A DNA stretch of 44,413 bases from Nostoc sp. PA-18-2419 (GTDB lineage: Bacteria > Cyanobacteriota > Cyanobacteriia > Cyanobacteriales > Nostocaceae), in assembly GCF_005869855.1 (NCBI RefSeq), contig NZ_SZNH01000027.1:379-44791 (forward strand), written 5' to 3'. The notes beneath the pieces were generated by a model, which was given only the letters and a program-made list of their open reading frames with translations, did not search any database and was not told the origin of the DNA. The translations under genes and the position numbers were made by a program. Below are positions 24,991 to 34,198 of this stretch, one piece after another. Numbering within the stretch: the stretch's first letter is position 1; each line of letters begins with the position of its first letter.

Positions 24991-26217
24991 ATGCAAACTC
25001 TGCCCACACTCAATACTTCAAATACTACATTAAGCCAACCTACCTTTGATACAACTATCAAGCGGCGTCAAACCCGTCCTGTAAAGGTGGGTAATGTCAC
25101 TATTGGAGGTGGCTACCCGATTGTAGTACAGTCGATGATTAACGAAGATACCCTTGATATTGATGGTTCCGTGGCTGCTATTCGTCGTCTGCACGAAATT
25201 GGCTGTGAAATTGTCCGTGTCACAGTGCCAAGTATGGCTCATGCTAAAGCTTTAGCAGAAATTAAACAAAAATTAATTAAAACTTACCAAGACGTGCCAA
25301 TTGTGGCTGATGTCCATCATAATGGTATGAAAATCGCTCTGGAAGTTTCCAAACACATAGAGAAGGTGCGAATTAATCCAGGGTTATACGTCTTTGAAAA
25401 GCCAAACTTTAACAGAACCGAGTATAGTAAAGCTGAATTTGACGAAATTGGCGAAAAAATCCGTGAAACCTTAGAACCTCTGGTAATTTCTTTGCGTGAC
25501 CAAGGTAAATCGATGCGAATTGGGGTAAATCACGGTTCCCTCGCTGAGAGAATGCTCTTTACCTACGGTGACACCCCTGAAGGAATGGTAGAATCAGCCA
25601 TAGAATTTATTCGCATCTGTGAATCTTTAGATTTCCGCAACTTGGTAATTTCTATGAAAGCTTCACGAGTACCAGTGATGGTAGCTGCTTATCGCCTGAT
25701 CGCCAAGCGCATGGATGAACTAAGTATGGATTATCCGCTACATTTAGGTGTTACAGAAGCCGGTGATGGCGAATATGGACGAATCAAATCCACTGCTGGG
25801 ATTGCGACATTACTCGCTGATGGTATTGGCGACACAATTCGCGTCTCACTGACAGAACCACCAGAAAAAGAAATTCCCGTGTGTTACAGCATTCTCCAAG
25901 CTTTGGGATTGCGAAAAACAATGGTGGAATATGTCGCCTGTCCTTCCTGCGGACGGACTTTATTTAACTTAGAAGAAGTGCTACACAAAGTCCGGGAAGC
26001 AACTAAACACTTAACCGGTCTAGACATAGCAGTTATGGGCTGTATTGTCAATGGCCCGGGAGAAATGGCAGATGCCGACTATGGTTATGTTGGCAAAACA
26101 CCTAGTTACATTTCTTTGTATCGTGGCAGAGAAGAAATAAAAAAAGTCCCAGAAGACCAAGGTGTAGAGGAATTAATCAACCTAATTAAGGCAGATGGAC
26201 GCTGGGTAGAACCGTAA
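24991..26217 (+). CDS. ispG: 4-hydroxy-3-methylbut-2-enyl diphosphate synthase (GcpE)
   Basis: IspG is the [4Fe-4S] enzyme that converts MEcPP to HMBPP, the penultimate step of the MEP pathway; in cyanobacteria it is ferredoxin-dependent. The 408-residue product has the N-terminal TIM-barrel block ([19 protein letters not shown]), the [12 protein letters not shown] motif, and the C-terminal cluster-binding cysteines in VACPSCGRT and [11 protein letters not shown] chose ATG 24991; a TTG at 24976 is in frame but lacks support. The gene is alone, downstream of the decayed toxin. Confidence 0.97.
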   Translation: MQTLPTLNTSNTTLSQPTFDTTIKRRQTRPVKVGNVTIGGGYPIVVQSMINEDTLDIDGSVAAIRRLHEIGCEIVRVTVPSMAHAKALAEIKQKLIKTYQDVPIVADVHHNGMKIALEVSKHIEKVRINPGLYVFEKPNFNRTEYSKAEFDEIGEKIRETLEPLVISLRDQGKSMRIGVNHGSLAERMLFTYGDTPEGMVESAIEFIRICESLDFRNLVISMKASRVPVMVAAYRLIAKRMDELSMDYPLHLGVTEAGDGEYGRIKSTAGIATLLADGIGDTIRVSLTEPPEKEIPVCYSILQALGLRKTMVEYVACPSCGRTLFNLEEVLHKVREATKHLTGLDIAVMGCIVNGPGEMADADYGYVGKTPSYISLYRGREEIKKVPEDQGVEELINLIKADGRWVEP

Positions 26218-26224
26218 GAGAGTG

Positions 26225-26285
26225 GGGAGATGGGCAGGTGGCGAGATGAGAGAGAATTTCGCCCCACCACCTTATCACCCCACCA
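26225..26285. repeat. Interspersed repeat around GAGAGAATTTCnCnCCACCACC
   Basis: The stretch downstream of ispG shares the core GAGAGAATTTC followed by CCACCACC with 42881-42905 after the P450 gene. The purine-rich left half and pyrimidine-rich right half can fold back on each other, so it may act as a 3' end hairpin. Confidence 0.5.
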
Positions 26286-26464
26286 CTCTTAACTTTTCAC
26301 TCTCAATGCCCAACTATTAAAACTTTTGTATAGATGATGACCAATATCGCCTGATTGTCAAGTATTTTGTTGAAATTAGAAATACATGCTTGACCTCTAC
26401 AGTAATACCCTGTGTTAGATTGAGCATACTGACTATAAATTTTCCCTCTGACGCAGCTGTCATT

Positions 26465-27751
26465 ATGGTGACTACAAAAAGTATACTTGTTTTGGGTGCT
26501 ACGGCAGTAACACTCTCCACGATCGCTGTTGCTAGCCTTGGCATTCACTCACGAGGTCAGGCTTTATTTAAACCAAGTCCCAAAGAATTGGTAGATGAAG
26601 TTTGGCTAATTGTTCACCGCCAATATGTAGATGGTACTTTTAATCAGGTAGATTGGCAGGCTGTTCGTAACGAGTATGTGAAGAACAAGTCCTACAGTAA
26701 TCAACAGGAAGCTTATAAGTCCATTCGGGAAATGCTTAAAAAGCTTGATGACCCCTATACCCGGTTTATGGATCCAGAGGAATTCAAGAATATGCAAGTG
26801 GATACTTCTGGAGAATTGACAGGAATTGGGATCACAATCGGTCAGGATGAAAAAACGAAGCAATTGGTTGTAATTGCGCCAATTGAGGATACACCAGCCT
26901 TTAAAGCTGGCGTTTTAGCCAAAGATTTGATCCTGAAAATCGACAACAAAAGCACCAAGGGGATGGATACTAATCAAGCAGTATCTTTGATTCGAGGTGA
27001 AGCAGGAACCCAAGTCAGCTTGACGATTCAGCGTAATGACCAGATAAAGGAATTTAATATCAAACGGGCGCGGATTGAAATTCATCCAGTTAAATTTTCT
27101 CAAAAGCAAACTCCAGCAGGTAATTTGGGCTACATTCGCCTGAACCAATTCAGTGCTAATGCTGGTAAAGAAATGCAAACCGCCATCACTAATTTAGAAA
27201 CCAAAAAGGTATCAGGATATATCCTCGATTTACGTGGTAATCCAGGCGGTTTATTGTTTTCGAGTGTAGAAATTGCTCGGATGTGGATAGACAAAGGTAA
27301 GATTGTCTCCACTGTTGAACGCCAAGGAGAGGCAGAAAAAGAAGAGGCCAACGGACGCGCCTTGACGAATAAACCCTTAGTGGTACTGGTAGATAAAGGT
27401 TCAGCTAGTGCCAGTGAAATCCTTTCAGGGGCTTTACATGATAATAAGCGTGCAACTTTAGTTGGTACTCAAACTTTTGGTAAGGGATTAGTGCAATCGG
27501 TGCGTCCCTTGGAAGATGGTTCAGGATTGGCGGTGACGATTGCTCATTACTATACCCCCAATGGCACAGATATCAACCATAAAGGCATTGAGCCAGATGT
27601 AAAGGTGGATTTGACCAAACAACAGATGGAAGACTTATGGCTCCATGAACGTGATAAACTTGCTACCCTAGCAGATCCCCAATTCGCGAAAGCAGTGGAA
27701 GTGATAGGTAAACAAATAGCTGCTAAGGGTACACCTACAGCAGAAAAATGA
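26465..27751 (+). CDS. Carboxyl-terminal processing protease (S41, CtpA/B/C family)
   Basis: The 428-residue protein has an N-terminal signal-anchor (MVTTKSILVLGATAVTLSTI), an S41 N-terminal helical region, a PDZ domain (~115-200) and the S41 catalytic domain. The catalytic dyad is Ser 315 in GSASASE and Lys 340 in FGKGLVQS, with the expected 25-residue spacing. CtpA processes the D1 precursor of photosystem II in the lumen; CtpB and CtpC relatives have other substrates, and I cannot say which this is. I chose ATG 26465, which places the hydrophobic segment at the N-terminus; an upstream in-frame start at 26390 adds 25 residues. Confidence 0.92.
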   Translation: MVTTKSILVLGATAVTLSTIAVASLGIHSRGQALFKPSPKELVDEVWLIVHRQYVDGTFNQVDWQAVRNEYVKNKSYSNQQEAYKSIREMLKKLDDPYTRFMDPEEFKNMQVDTSGELTGIGITIGQDEKTKQLVVIAPIEDTPAFKAGVLAKDLILKIDNKSTKGMDTNQAVSLIRGEAGTQVSLTIQRNDQIKEFNIKRARIEIHPVKFSQKQTPAGNLGYIRLNQFSANAGKEMQTAITNLETKKVSGYILDLRGNPGGLLFSSVEIARMWIDKGKIVSTVERQGEAEKEEANGRALTNKPLVVLVDKGSASASEILSGALHDNKRATLVGTQTFGKGLVQSVRPLEDGSGLAVTIAHYYTPNGTDINHKGIEPDVKVDLTKQQMEDLWLHERDKLATLADPQFAKAVEVIGKQIAAKGTPTAEK

Positions 27752-27843
27752 AAAATCATGCCTACAGGGGCATTGGGCACAAGAGGCGCCACGAGCAGAG
27801 GAGAAAGACTTGTAAGAAGTTCTCCTCTGCTCCCTCATCTTAG

Positions 27844-28029
27844 TTAAACTGGTTGGCACTTTCCAGTTCTAATAAGTCCGACACGACGGGCGATCGCTTC
27901 TTGTTGTGAACTATAAGGTCCCCAGTGCTCTATAATCTCTGGATTATCGTCTCCTATTTCGTCGTTGGAGACTATCTCGCAATTACCAGCAGAACGCTTG
28001 ACAATGTACCAAGTTTGTGGTTCTTTCAT
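27844..28029 (-). CDS. Conserved small cyanobacterial protein, 61 aa
   Basis: The product begins MKEPQTWYIVKRSAGNCEIV and ends with WGPYSSQQEAIARRVGLIRTGKCQPV. I have seen this pattern in small hypothetical cyanobacterial proteins (aromatic WYIV start, WGP..EAIARRVGLIR.GKC end), but no function is known to me. It is probably cytosolic. ATG 28029 is the natural start, with GAAAG upstream. It converges on the Ctp gene. Confidence 0.72.
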   Translation of the reverse strand: MKEPQTWYIVKRSAGNCEIVSNDEIGDDNPEIIEHWGPYSSQQEAIARRVGLIRTGKCQPV

Positions 28030-28445
28030 GCCTGAAAGAAAAATTTGATTTTTATTATAGTAAAGATTTTACAACATACAGAAAACATCTTCGCCCTTGG
28101 AAACTAGATTGCTAGGGTCAGCATTAATAATTCTGTTGGTTTGTGCTTATGCTTTCACTGTTTCTAAGGATTAACCCTAACCTCGATAATCCTCAACTCT
28201 GTGCTGAAGTTCACATTCGATTAATTATTGCGTCGTTGAATCTAATTGCTCGTCAACTACGACCCAAATATTGAGTGGAGTATTACTCTATGTTCCGGTG
28301 GAACACTTAATTGTTACAGTTGAAGTGTTACCATTATTGTTCACATAATACTACAGACAAAATCATCCCATCAATTAACAACTCTAAAAAAATTAAGGAC
28401 ACCTACAAGGAGTGTCCTTAAACATAGCTACATCCAAATCAGAAA
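28030..28445. other. Intergenic region upstream of the 61-aa gene
   Basis: About 415 bp on the 5' side of the 61-aa gene and on the 3' side of the EF-G-like gene. It holds a clear terminator (28385-28421) and one short plus-strand frame, 28149-28274, coding 41 residues beginning MLSLFLRINPNLDNP. That frame has no good ribosome site and is only a weak candidate. I see nothing else. Confidence 0.45.
28385..28421 (-). terminator. Rho-independent terminator of the EF-G-like gene
   Basis: TTAAGGACAC (28393-28402) and GTGTCCTTAA (28412-28421) form a perfect 10-bp stem. On the minus strand it is followed by a T-rich tract (AATTTTTTT), placing the terminator 25 bp after the stop codon at 28446. Confidence 0.9.
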
Positions 28446-30494
28446 TTACTTACCATTGCCGTTACTAGCGTTGCTATTGCTAGCTAGGACGCGTTCGGCG
28501 AGTTTATCTGGTACTTCCTGCAAATGGTCGTATTCCCAGTGGAAAGAACCAACGCCTAAAGTGAGCGATCGCAACTCTACAATAAAGTTTTGCATCTCTG
28601 CTTGTGGCAAGTATGCAACTACATTATCCCAGCCTTGCCAATCGTTTCTCGCCTCATAGCCTAAAATTTGCCCGCGTCTACCACTCAGCAGTTGCAACAC
28701 CTTGGAGGTAAATTCGCTCGGTGTTGTCACTTGTATGTGCAGAATTGGTTCTAATAAGGTAGGTTGGGCTTGGGGTATTCCCGTTTGCATTGCTAATCGG
28801 GCGGCTTGCTTAAAGGCTTGTTCGGAACTATCTACGGTGTGGTAAGAACCGTTGGTCAAAGTTACCGCTACATCCACCACAGGAAAGCCCAGAGGTCCGT
28901 GTGCCAGAAATTCCCGCACGCCCATTTCTACCCCGGGGATGTACTGTCTGGGAACCACACCACCAACGATGGTTTCATTGAAGTTAAATCCTTCACCGCG
29001 TGGTAAGGGCTTGATTTCCAGAAAAACATCACCAAATTGACCGTGACCACCGCTTTGGTGTTTGTACCGTCCGTGAACGGAAGCCACCGTTTTGCGGATG
29101 GTTTCTTTGTAAGGCACTTGCGGTAAGTGCGTTGTCATCGGCAAGTTATATTTGCGGCGCAGTCTATCTAAAGCAACCTGCAAATGAATTTCGCCTTGAC
29201 CCCAGAGGATAACTTCGTGGGTGTCGCCATGTTGTTCCCAAGCAAGCGAACAGTCTTCTTCTAATAGCTTAGTAATGGCACTGCTGAGCTTAACTTCATC
29301 GTTGCGCTTTTCTGGTGTAATAGCCAGGGCATACACAGGTTCTAACTGTTCAGCTTTGGGTAATTGCATCGCTGAGGACTGTTCTGTGGAGATTGTATCC
29401 CCTGTTTTGATTCCTTCCAAACGACTCAAAGCAACAATTTCACCAGCAGCAACTTCATTAACTGATTGCTGTTGTTGTCCCATCAGGTGGTAAATTCCAC
29501 CAGTGCGAACGCCATTGAGGACAAGACCATCGGTTAATTTGCCCCGCCAAACGCGCACGAGGGAGAGTTTGCCACCTTGAGGAGTGTAATAAGTTTTGAG
29601 TACCTGGGCTATAGGTGTATTGCCTGTGATGTTTTTTAAGCGGCGTTCTGCTGTGGTTTCTGGTTCGGGGGCTTCCCGTAACAAGGCTTCTATTAAAGGT
29701 CTAACACCATAATCTTGTTCTGCGACACCAAAGAAAACCGGGACTACTAAATCTGCCCCTAATTCCATTTTTAAATCGAGAAGGATTTCCTCTTGGGGTG
29801 GCTCAATGTCTTCTAAAAGTTCTTCGAGTAAGTGGTCGTCAAAATTTGCTAGGGCTTCGAGCATTTCTGCTCGTGCTATATGTTCTTCTTCTTTTAAGCT
29901 TTCAGGGAAGGGGATGGGGTCAGCAGGTGCGCCGGGATGATATTGATATGCTTGTTCACTCACCATATCAATAAAGCCGGTGAGTTGTTCCCCTTGCATG
30001 ATGGGATATTGGTGCGCTACTAAAGGACGGCTGGAAACTGCTTTGAGGGCGTGTAATGTTTCGAGGACATGAATATTTGCTCGATCCATTTTGTTGACAA
30101 AAACGATGTGGGGGATTTCCCAATCGTCCAAGAATTTAAATAGAGGAGCAAGGGTGAGGACACGCTCGCGTATCGGTTCGCAAACTACAATTGCGGCATC
30201 AACTCCGATTAAAGCATTGTAAGTTTCTTGGGCAAATTCTACGCTTCCCGGACAATCAACAAAAGTGAAACGAGTACCGTTATACTCAGTGCTAGCAGCG
30301 CTGACTTCTACACTCATGTGGCGATCGCGCGACTCAGCAGCACTATCTCCTACTGTATTGCTGTCTTTAATACTTCCTTTGCGAGAAATTGCCCCTGTGA
30401 CAAATAATAAACTTTCTAGTAAAGTAGTTTTTCCACTTAAATAAGGACCAACAATTGCAACGTTCCGCGAACCTGATTTTACTTTTTCATTCAT
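28446..30494 (-). CDS. Elongation factor G-like GTPase (EF-G paralogue)
   Basis: The 682-residue protein has the full EF-G domain order: a GTPase domain, beta-barrel domain II, and domains III-V, including the domain IV/V segments VDSSEQAFKQAARLA and VTTPSEFTSKVLQLLSGRRG. The G1 motif is GPYLSGKTT and G4 is NKMD (134-137). G3 reads DCPGSVEF, where canonical EF-G has DTPGHVDF, so the catalytic His is Ser 84. This matches the EF-G2-like paralogues known in mycobacteria and cyanobacteria, whose role in translation is unclear. ATG 30494 has GGAGG just upstream; a longer start at 30518 is less likely. Confidence 0.9.
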   Translation of the reverse strand: MNEKVKSGSRNVAIVGPYLSGKTTLLESLLFVTGAISRKGSIKDSNTVGDSAAESRDRHMSVEVSAASTEYNGTRFTFVDCPGSVEFAQETYNALIGVDAAIVVCEPIRERVLTLAPLFKFLDDWEIPHIVFVNKMDRANIHVLETLHALKAVSSRPLVAHQYPIMQGEQLTGFIDMVSEQAYQYHPGAPADPIPFPESLKEEEHIARAEMLEALANFDDHLLEELLEDIEPPQEEILLDLKMELGADLVVPVFFGVAEQDYGVRPLIEALLREAPEPETTAERRLKNITGNTPIAQVLKTYYTPQGGKLSLVRVWRGKLTDGLVLNGVRTGGIYHLMGQQQQSVNEVAAGEIVALSRLEGIKTGDTISTEQSSAMQLPKAEQLEPVYALAITPEKRNDEVKLSSAITKLLEEDCSLAWEQHGDTHEVILWGQGEIHLQVALDRLRRKYNLPMTTHLPQVPYKETIRKTVASVHGRYKHQSGGHGQFGDVFLEIKPLPRGEGFNFNETIVGGVVPRQYIPGVEMGVREFLAHGPLGFPVVDVAVTLTNGSYHTVDSSEQAFKQAARLAMQTGIPQAQPTLLEPILHIQVTTPSEFTSKVLQLLSGRRGQILGYEARNDWQGWDNVVAYLPQAEMQNFIVELRSLTLGVGSFHWEYDHLQEVPDKLAERVLASNSNASNGNGK

Positions 30495-30775
30495 AAAACC
30501 TCCCTTGCGGTAATTCATTCACAACCGCATTACGCTATGTATATCAGGGATAAAAAATGGTTCTCTGGAGTCAAAATTACCCCTTCTTTAATTTGTTATT
30601 ATCCTACCTTTAATCTCAAGTTCAAAAAATTGTAGCCTGTCGTAAGATTTAGCTTAAGAAAAGTTAAGCATCACAAAGTTTAATACTCAATCAACAAGTT
30701 TTGTAAAAAACTTCAGCATTGACCAAACTTTTTGTTAAGTAAACTAACCGAAAATTGTCGCGATTTAGAAAATCT

Positions 30776-31702
30776 ATGAGATTATCACTATATAAATATC
30801 CCATAGCAACTTTAATAAGTTTAATATTAGTGGGTAGCCTCTTCTCACCCTCATCTTCCTCATCTTTGCGTCAGAGCTTACCCTCACCTTCTCTTTTGCT
30901 GGCACAATCTAATACCCAAACTGCTATAAGCAAGTTAAATCAAGGGTTACAGGCAATTCAGGCTGGAAGAGTACAAGATGCGATCGCCGCTTTTAAACAA
31001 GCAAGTCAATTAGATCCGACATTAGCAGCAGCCCACTATAATTTAGGGCTAGCATTACGACAAGCAGGACAATTACAACCCTCTGCGGATGCATTTTATA
31101 GAGCTACACAAGCCGATCCGAAGTTTGCTCCAGCTTTTGCTAATTTAGGCGGTACGTTGTTAGAAGGCAATAATTTAGAGTTAGCGAACGATTACTTGCA
31201 ACGTGCGTTAGAACTCGATCCCAAACTAGGATTTGCCCACTATAACTTAGGGTTGCTACGAGAACAGCAACGAGATTGTGACCAGGCGATCGCATCTTTT
31301 AAAAAAGCCATAGAATATAGCAAAAATGCACCAGAACCTCCTTACCATATTGGAATGTGTTATCTGCAACAAGGTAAAATCAGTCGAGCTAGAGATGCTT
31401 TTAATCAAGCAGTAAAAATTAATCCCAAATATCCAGAAGCTTACTATAATATTGGTTCGATTTTGTTTAATCAACGCCAATTACAAGAAGCGTTAGAAGC
31501 TTTTAGAAAATCAGCCGAAGCTAACTCCAACTATCCCAACGCTTATTACGGTGCTGGGTTAGTTTTTATGCAGTTACAAAAATATAGCGATGCAGTACAA
31601 GTATTGCAATTTGCCAGAGATTTATACAATGCTCAGGGAAATTCTCAATGGTCAAAAAATGCCACGCAATTGTTGCAACAAGCACAAAATTTAAATCGAT
31701 AA
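30776..31702 (+). CDS. Secreted or membrane-anchored TPR protein
   Basis: The 308-residue protein starts with a hydrophobic segment (LISLILVGSLFSP) followed by a Ser-rich stretch, so it is probably exported or anchored. From residue ~50 there are about seven 34-residue tetratricopeptide repeats (units such as AAHYNLGLALRQAGQL and AFANLGGTLLEGNNLE). TPRs mediate protein-protein interaction; no partner is visible. I chose ATG 30776, since the first in-frame TTG at 30755 only adds RFRKS-type residues. It is divergent from the EF-G-like gene across ~280 bp of AT-rich DNA. Confidence 0.85.
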   Translation: MRLSLYKYPIATLISLILVGSLFSPSSSSSLRQSLPSPSLLLAQSNTQTAISKLNQGLQAIQAGRVQDAIAAFKQASQLDPTLAAAHYNLGLALRQAGQLQPSADAFYRATQADPKFAPAFANLGGTLLEGNNLELANDYLQRALELDPKLGFAHYNLGLLREQQRDCDQAIASFKKAIEYSKNAPEPPYHIGMCYLQQGKISRARDAFNQAVKINPKYPEAYYNIGSILFNQRQLQEALEAFRKSAEANSNYPNAYYGAGLVFMQLQKYSDAVQVLQFARDLYNAQGNSQWSKNATQLLQQAQNLNR

Positions 31703-31867
31703 ATAGTGGATAGCGAACATTTATTAGTGTTAACAGATAACTGTTGAATGATAACTGATAAATTATCAACTTTTTTGAGGCAGAAAAGCTTAATATTGCG
31801 TAACATAAAATTATTGGGTTGACTCGCTGGTGTTGTCTGAAGTTGTCCCGATTAGAATGAAACGTAC

Positions 31868-32416
31868 ATGCAAAAGCGCCTAAAGAGCCGATTTTTATTT
31901 TGCGATCGCTGGCTAGATCGCCACTCAATTGTTCGCAACATGGAAGCTTTCCAAGACTTAATTGTGATTGTCTTGTGTTTAGGTTTGTTCGCTGTGATGC
32001 TAATCCAATTATGGGGGATAGTTATTGCCATCATGCAGCCACTAGATTATAAACATGTGACTGCAAAAATACTATTTGTGTTGATTTTAGTCGAGTTATT
32101 TAGACTATTAATGGTCTACTTACAAGAACATAGTATTTCTGTAGGAGTTGCAGTTGAGGTAACAATTGTTTCTGTTCTGCGAGAAGTAGTAGTTCATGGA
32201 GCACTAGAAATTTCTCCTTTTCAAACAGCTGCAATTTGTGGCTTATTGTTTATTTTAGGTTGCTTGCTGGTAGTCTGTGCTAAAACACCACATATGGATT
32301 GTATAAGTGCTAATACTAAATTATGTCCTATTGCTTATAAAGGAGATAGGGAACGACAAAGGGATCTGGAATTACAGTATTCACGTCAATGTGAGGAAAA
32401 TCAACCTCTTGGATAA
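31868..32416 (+). CDS. PsiE-like membrane protein
   Basis: The 182-residue protein has four predicted transmembrane helices (~28-52, ~68-84, ~90-108 with charged ends, ~121-142) and the family-like ILFVLILVELFRLLMVYLQ. It resembles PsiE, a phosphate-starvation-inducible membrane protein of unknown function. The tail is hydrophilic and charged (~155-182). Its promoter region is AT-rich; I could not make a convincing Pho box. It ends at a hairpin terminator and converges on the small isochorismatase gene. Confidence 0.75.
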   Translation: MQKRLKSRFLFCDRWLDRHSIVRNMEAFQDLIVIVLCLGLFAVMLIQLWGIVIAIMQPLDYKHVTAKILFVLILVELFRLLMVYLQEHSISVGVAVEVTIVSVLREVVVHGALEISPFQTAAICGLLFILGCLLVVCAKTPHMDCISANTKLCPIAYKGDRERQRDLELQYSRQCEENQPLG

Positions 32417-32459
32417 GCTTTTATCAATAAAGGAGTAGGGGAGTAAGAAATCAAAAGAT

Positions 32460-32497
32460 AAAAGGCAAAAGTAGTAATAATGCCTTTTTACTTTTTA
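32460..32497. terminator. Terminator between convergent psiE-like and isochorismatase genes
   Basis: AAAAGGCA (32460-32467) pairs with TGCCTTTT (32481-32488), and the T tract continues to 32497. The A-rich left arm would give a T tract on the minus strand too, so it may serve both genes. Confidence 0.6.
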
Positions 32498-32556
32498 ATA
32501 CCCTAGCTCCTTTCCTTGAGGATACGATTGAGAATCTCTACAGTTAATCGGGTTAT

Positions 32557-33099
32557 TCAAAGTGGAAATTGTCCTAAGTATCTATTTAATTTATCTCTAT
32601 CTATAGGTTCAGTTATAATGTTGCTACTGCCAATTAGTTGACTTAAAACCAAAATTGCTGCTTGATGGTAAATATCACCTCCATTTGATGCTGAGTAATA
32701 TGTTAAAACATAAGTAATAATATTGTTTTCAAAAAAGTCAATAGCAGTTTTCAATACACAACCTTCTGTATCAACTCCACAAATAAACACTGTTTGAATA
32801 TTTTTTTGTTTAAGAAATATCAGAGTTTCTTCATTGCAAGCAGTATATACGGTTTTATCAAAAACTACTCCCACAAATGGTTTAATATCTTCTATAAGTT
32901 CTTGCTCTGCTTCATCAAAAAGTTGATGCCAATTTAAATATTTTACATAGGGGCTATTAAGAGTATTAATAAATCTTGTAAATATAACATACTTAAAGAT
33001 ATTCTGCTTTAATAAAGACCTAATTCTTTGAACAACATAACTTGTATTTTCAGCTATAAAACCATTTTGAACATCAATGATAAATAGACAGAAATTCAT
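32557..33099 (-). CDS. Isochorismatase-family cysteine hydrolase, short form
   Basis: The 180-residue protein is the minimal isochorismatase fold with the full triad: D9 (FIIDVQNGF), K82 (FDKTVY) and C114 (GVDTEGCVLKTA). It could be a nicotinamidase, an isochorismatase-like hydrolase or an N-carbamoyl amidase; the sequence does not decide. It is AT-rich compared with neighbours and alone on the minus strand. The window also contains a long member of this superfamily at 23544, but the two are only distantly similar. Confidence 0.85.
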   Translation of the reverse strand: MNFCLFIIDVQNGFIAENTSYVVQRIRSLLKQNIFKYVIFTRFINTLNSPYVKYLNWHQLFDEAEQELIEDIKPFVGVVFDKTVYTACNEETLIFLKQKNIQTVFICGVDTEGCVLKTAIDFFENNIITYVLTYYSASNGGDIYHQAAILVLSQLIGSSNIITEPIDRDKLNRYLGQFPL

Positions 33100-33496
33100 A
33101 ATTGTGGTGAAAGAATAAATTGTAATAAATTACGGGCGATCGCCAGCACTAAACATAATAAATTGAGAAGCAATTTTGCTGATCCATTCAGGAACTTTAA
33201 ATTTAATTCTCAAGCTAAATTTTAAAAGTTTATAATTTGATATTTTTTCTATTGTTTTTATAAATTAATTTCATTGATTGCTGATTATTTTTGATATTTT
33301 ATAGGAAAATAAGGACAAATAAGACAGTTAAGACATTTTACAAAAAATTAATCAAACGCCCACTAGTCATTTGGTATATAAATAACCGACTTTTGCAAGG
33401 TACTTCCGACGTATTGAACTATACCCTTTTTGGAAGATGAATTGCTGTTTAAACATAAGTATAAGTTAATTAGCAATCCTACAAGAGGGTCAAACA
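33100..33496. other. AT-rich intergenic region
   Basis: About 400 bp. On the minus strand a frame without start codon reads KFKVPEWISKIASQFIM and ends at 33130; it looks protein-like and could be a gene remnant. Otherwise I see only AT-rich DNA, with the promoter of the 81-aa gene probably near 33380-33470. Confidence 0.4.
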
Positions 33497-33742
33497 ATGG
33501 CTGAAAATACAGGTAACGGACAGTCTCAAGAACCAATTAGCAACTTGGAATATGATTTTCTCACCGTGTTACACAACAAGGCTGAAGCAATTAAAGCTTA
33601 CGATACTTACATAAAAGATGCAGAGCAAGCAGGTTCCCAGCCTTGTGTACAGTTATTTCAAAAATTGCGGCAATCCGATCTTGAGCAAGCTAAAGAGCTT
33701 CGCCACCATCTACAAGAAGTGATGCAACACGGTAAGATGTAG
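33497..33742 (+). CDS. Small helical protein, 81 aa, unknown function
   Basis: The protein is hydrophilic and predicted to be mostly alpha-helical (NLEYDFLTVLHNKAEAIKAY, then LRQSDLEQAKELRHHLQEV), with one Cys. The pattern resembles a short two-helix piece of a ferritin-like or PA2169/DUF2383-like fold, but I cannot assign it. ATG 33497 is preceded by GAGGG. It stands alone between AT-rich gaps, which suggests independent, perhaps stress-linked, expression. Confidence 0.7.
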   Translation: MAENTGNGQSQEPISNLEYDFLTVLHNKAEAIKAYDTYIKDAEQAGSQPCVQLFQKLRQSDLEQAKELRHHLQEVMQHGKM

Positions 33743-34198
33743 TCCAAGTTTAAAGGTGTCTAGATGCAAACATTAGTAGAAACGCCTTATTTAGTCTATA
33801 TCGTTAGTGATATTATGCCGCTATAGACTAATGTTTGATAATTAAAAGATGTAGTAGTGATCGCCTAGTTAATTGCAGCGTCGTGCTTGAGTATGTAAAA
33901 ATTTTTATAGGTAAAATGGGAGCGTTTCTACTTTTGGGCGTTCCCATTTTTCCTGTCGCAGATGCTATGCTTAGCTTGCTTCCACAAACTGGTACAGATT
34001 ACGGTAGGCATTGGGATATGCTGGGGTAGAAGTCCGTTTGTTAGTCACAAGCAATTGGCAAACCCGTTAAGTTAGTTTGAGCGCGAATATCAGCCAAAGC
34101 AGTGAAATTGTTGTTTAAAGAATTAGTTCGCGAGTTGAAAACTTGCTAGAGTGAACAGAGTTAGCCTTAATGTCTAATCGCCAAAACCTATACATCTC
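33743..34198. other. Intergenic region upstream of ndhB
   Basis: About 455 bp. It contains a Rho-independent terminator at 33913-33951, 170 bp after the preceding gene, and then the presumed ndhB promoter region. An open frame at 33835-34029 spans the terminator hairpin and is unlikely to be a gene. Confidence 0.5.
33913..33951 (+). terminator. Rho-independent terminator
   Basis: AATGGGAGCG (33915-33924) pairs with CGTTCCCATT (33939-33948) with one G-T pair, and the hairpin ends in a T tract to 33951. It may end a long 3' untranslated region of the 81-aa gene or a separate small RNA. Confidence 0.75.

Noticed and set aside
31770..31850. Pho box upstream of the PsiE-like gene
   Set aside because: CTTAATAT followed by GTAACATA only loosely resembles the cyanobacterial tandem repeat, and the second half does not match.
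33835..34029. Plus-strand 64-codon frame upstream of ndhB
   Set aside because: It runs through a strong Rho-independent terminator and has no family-like features.
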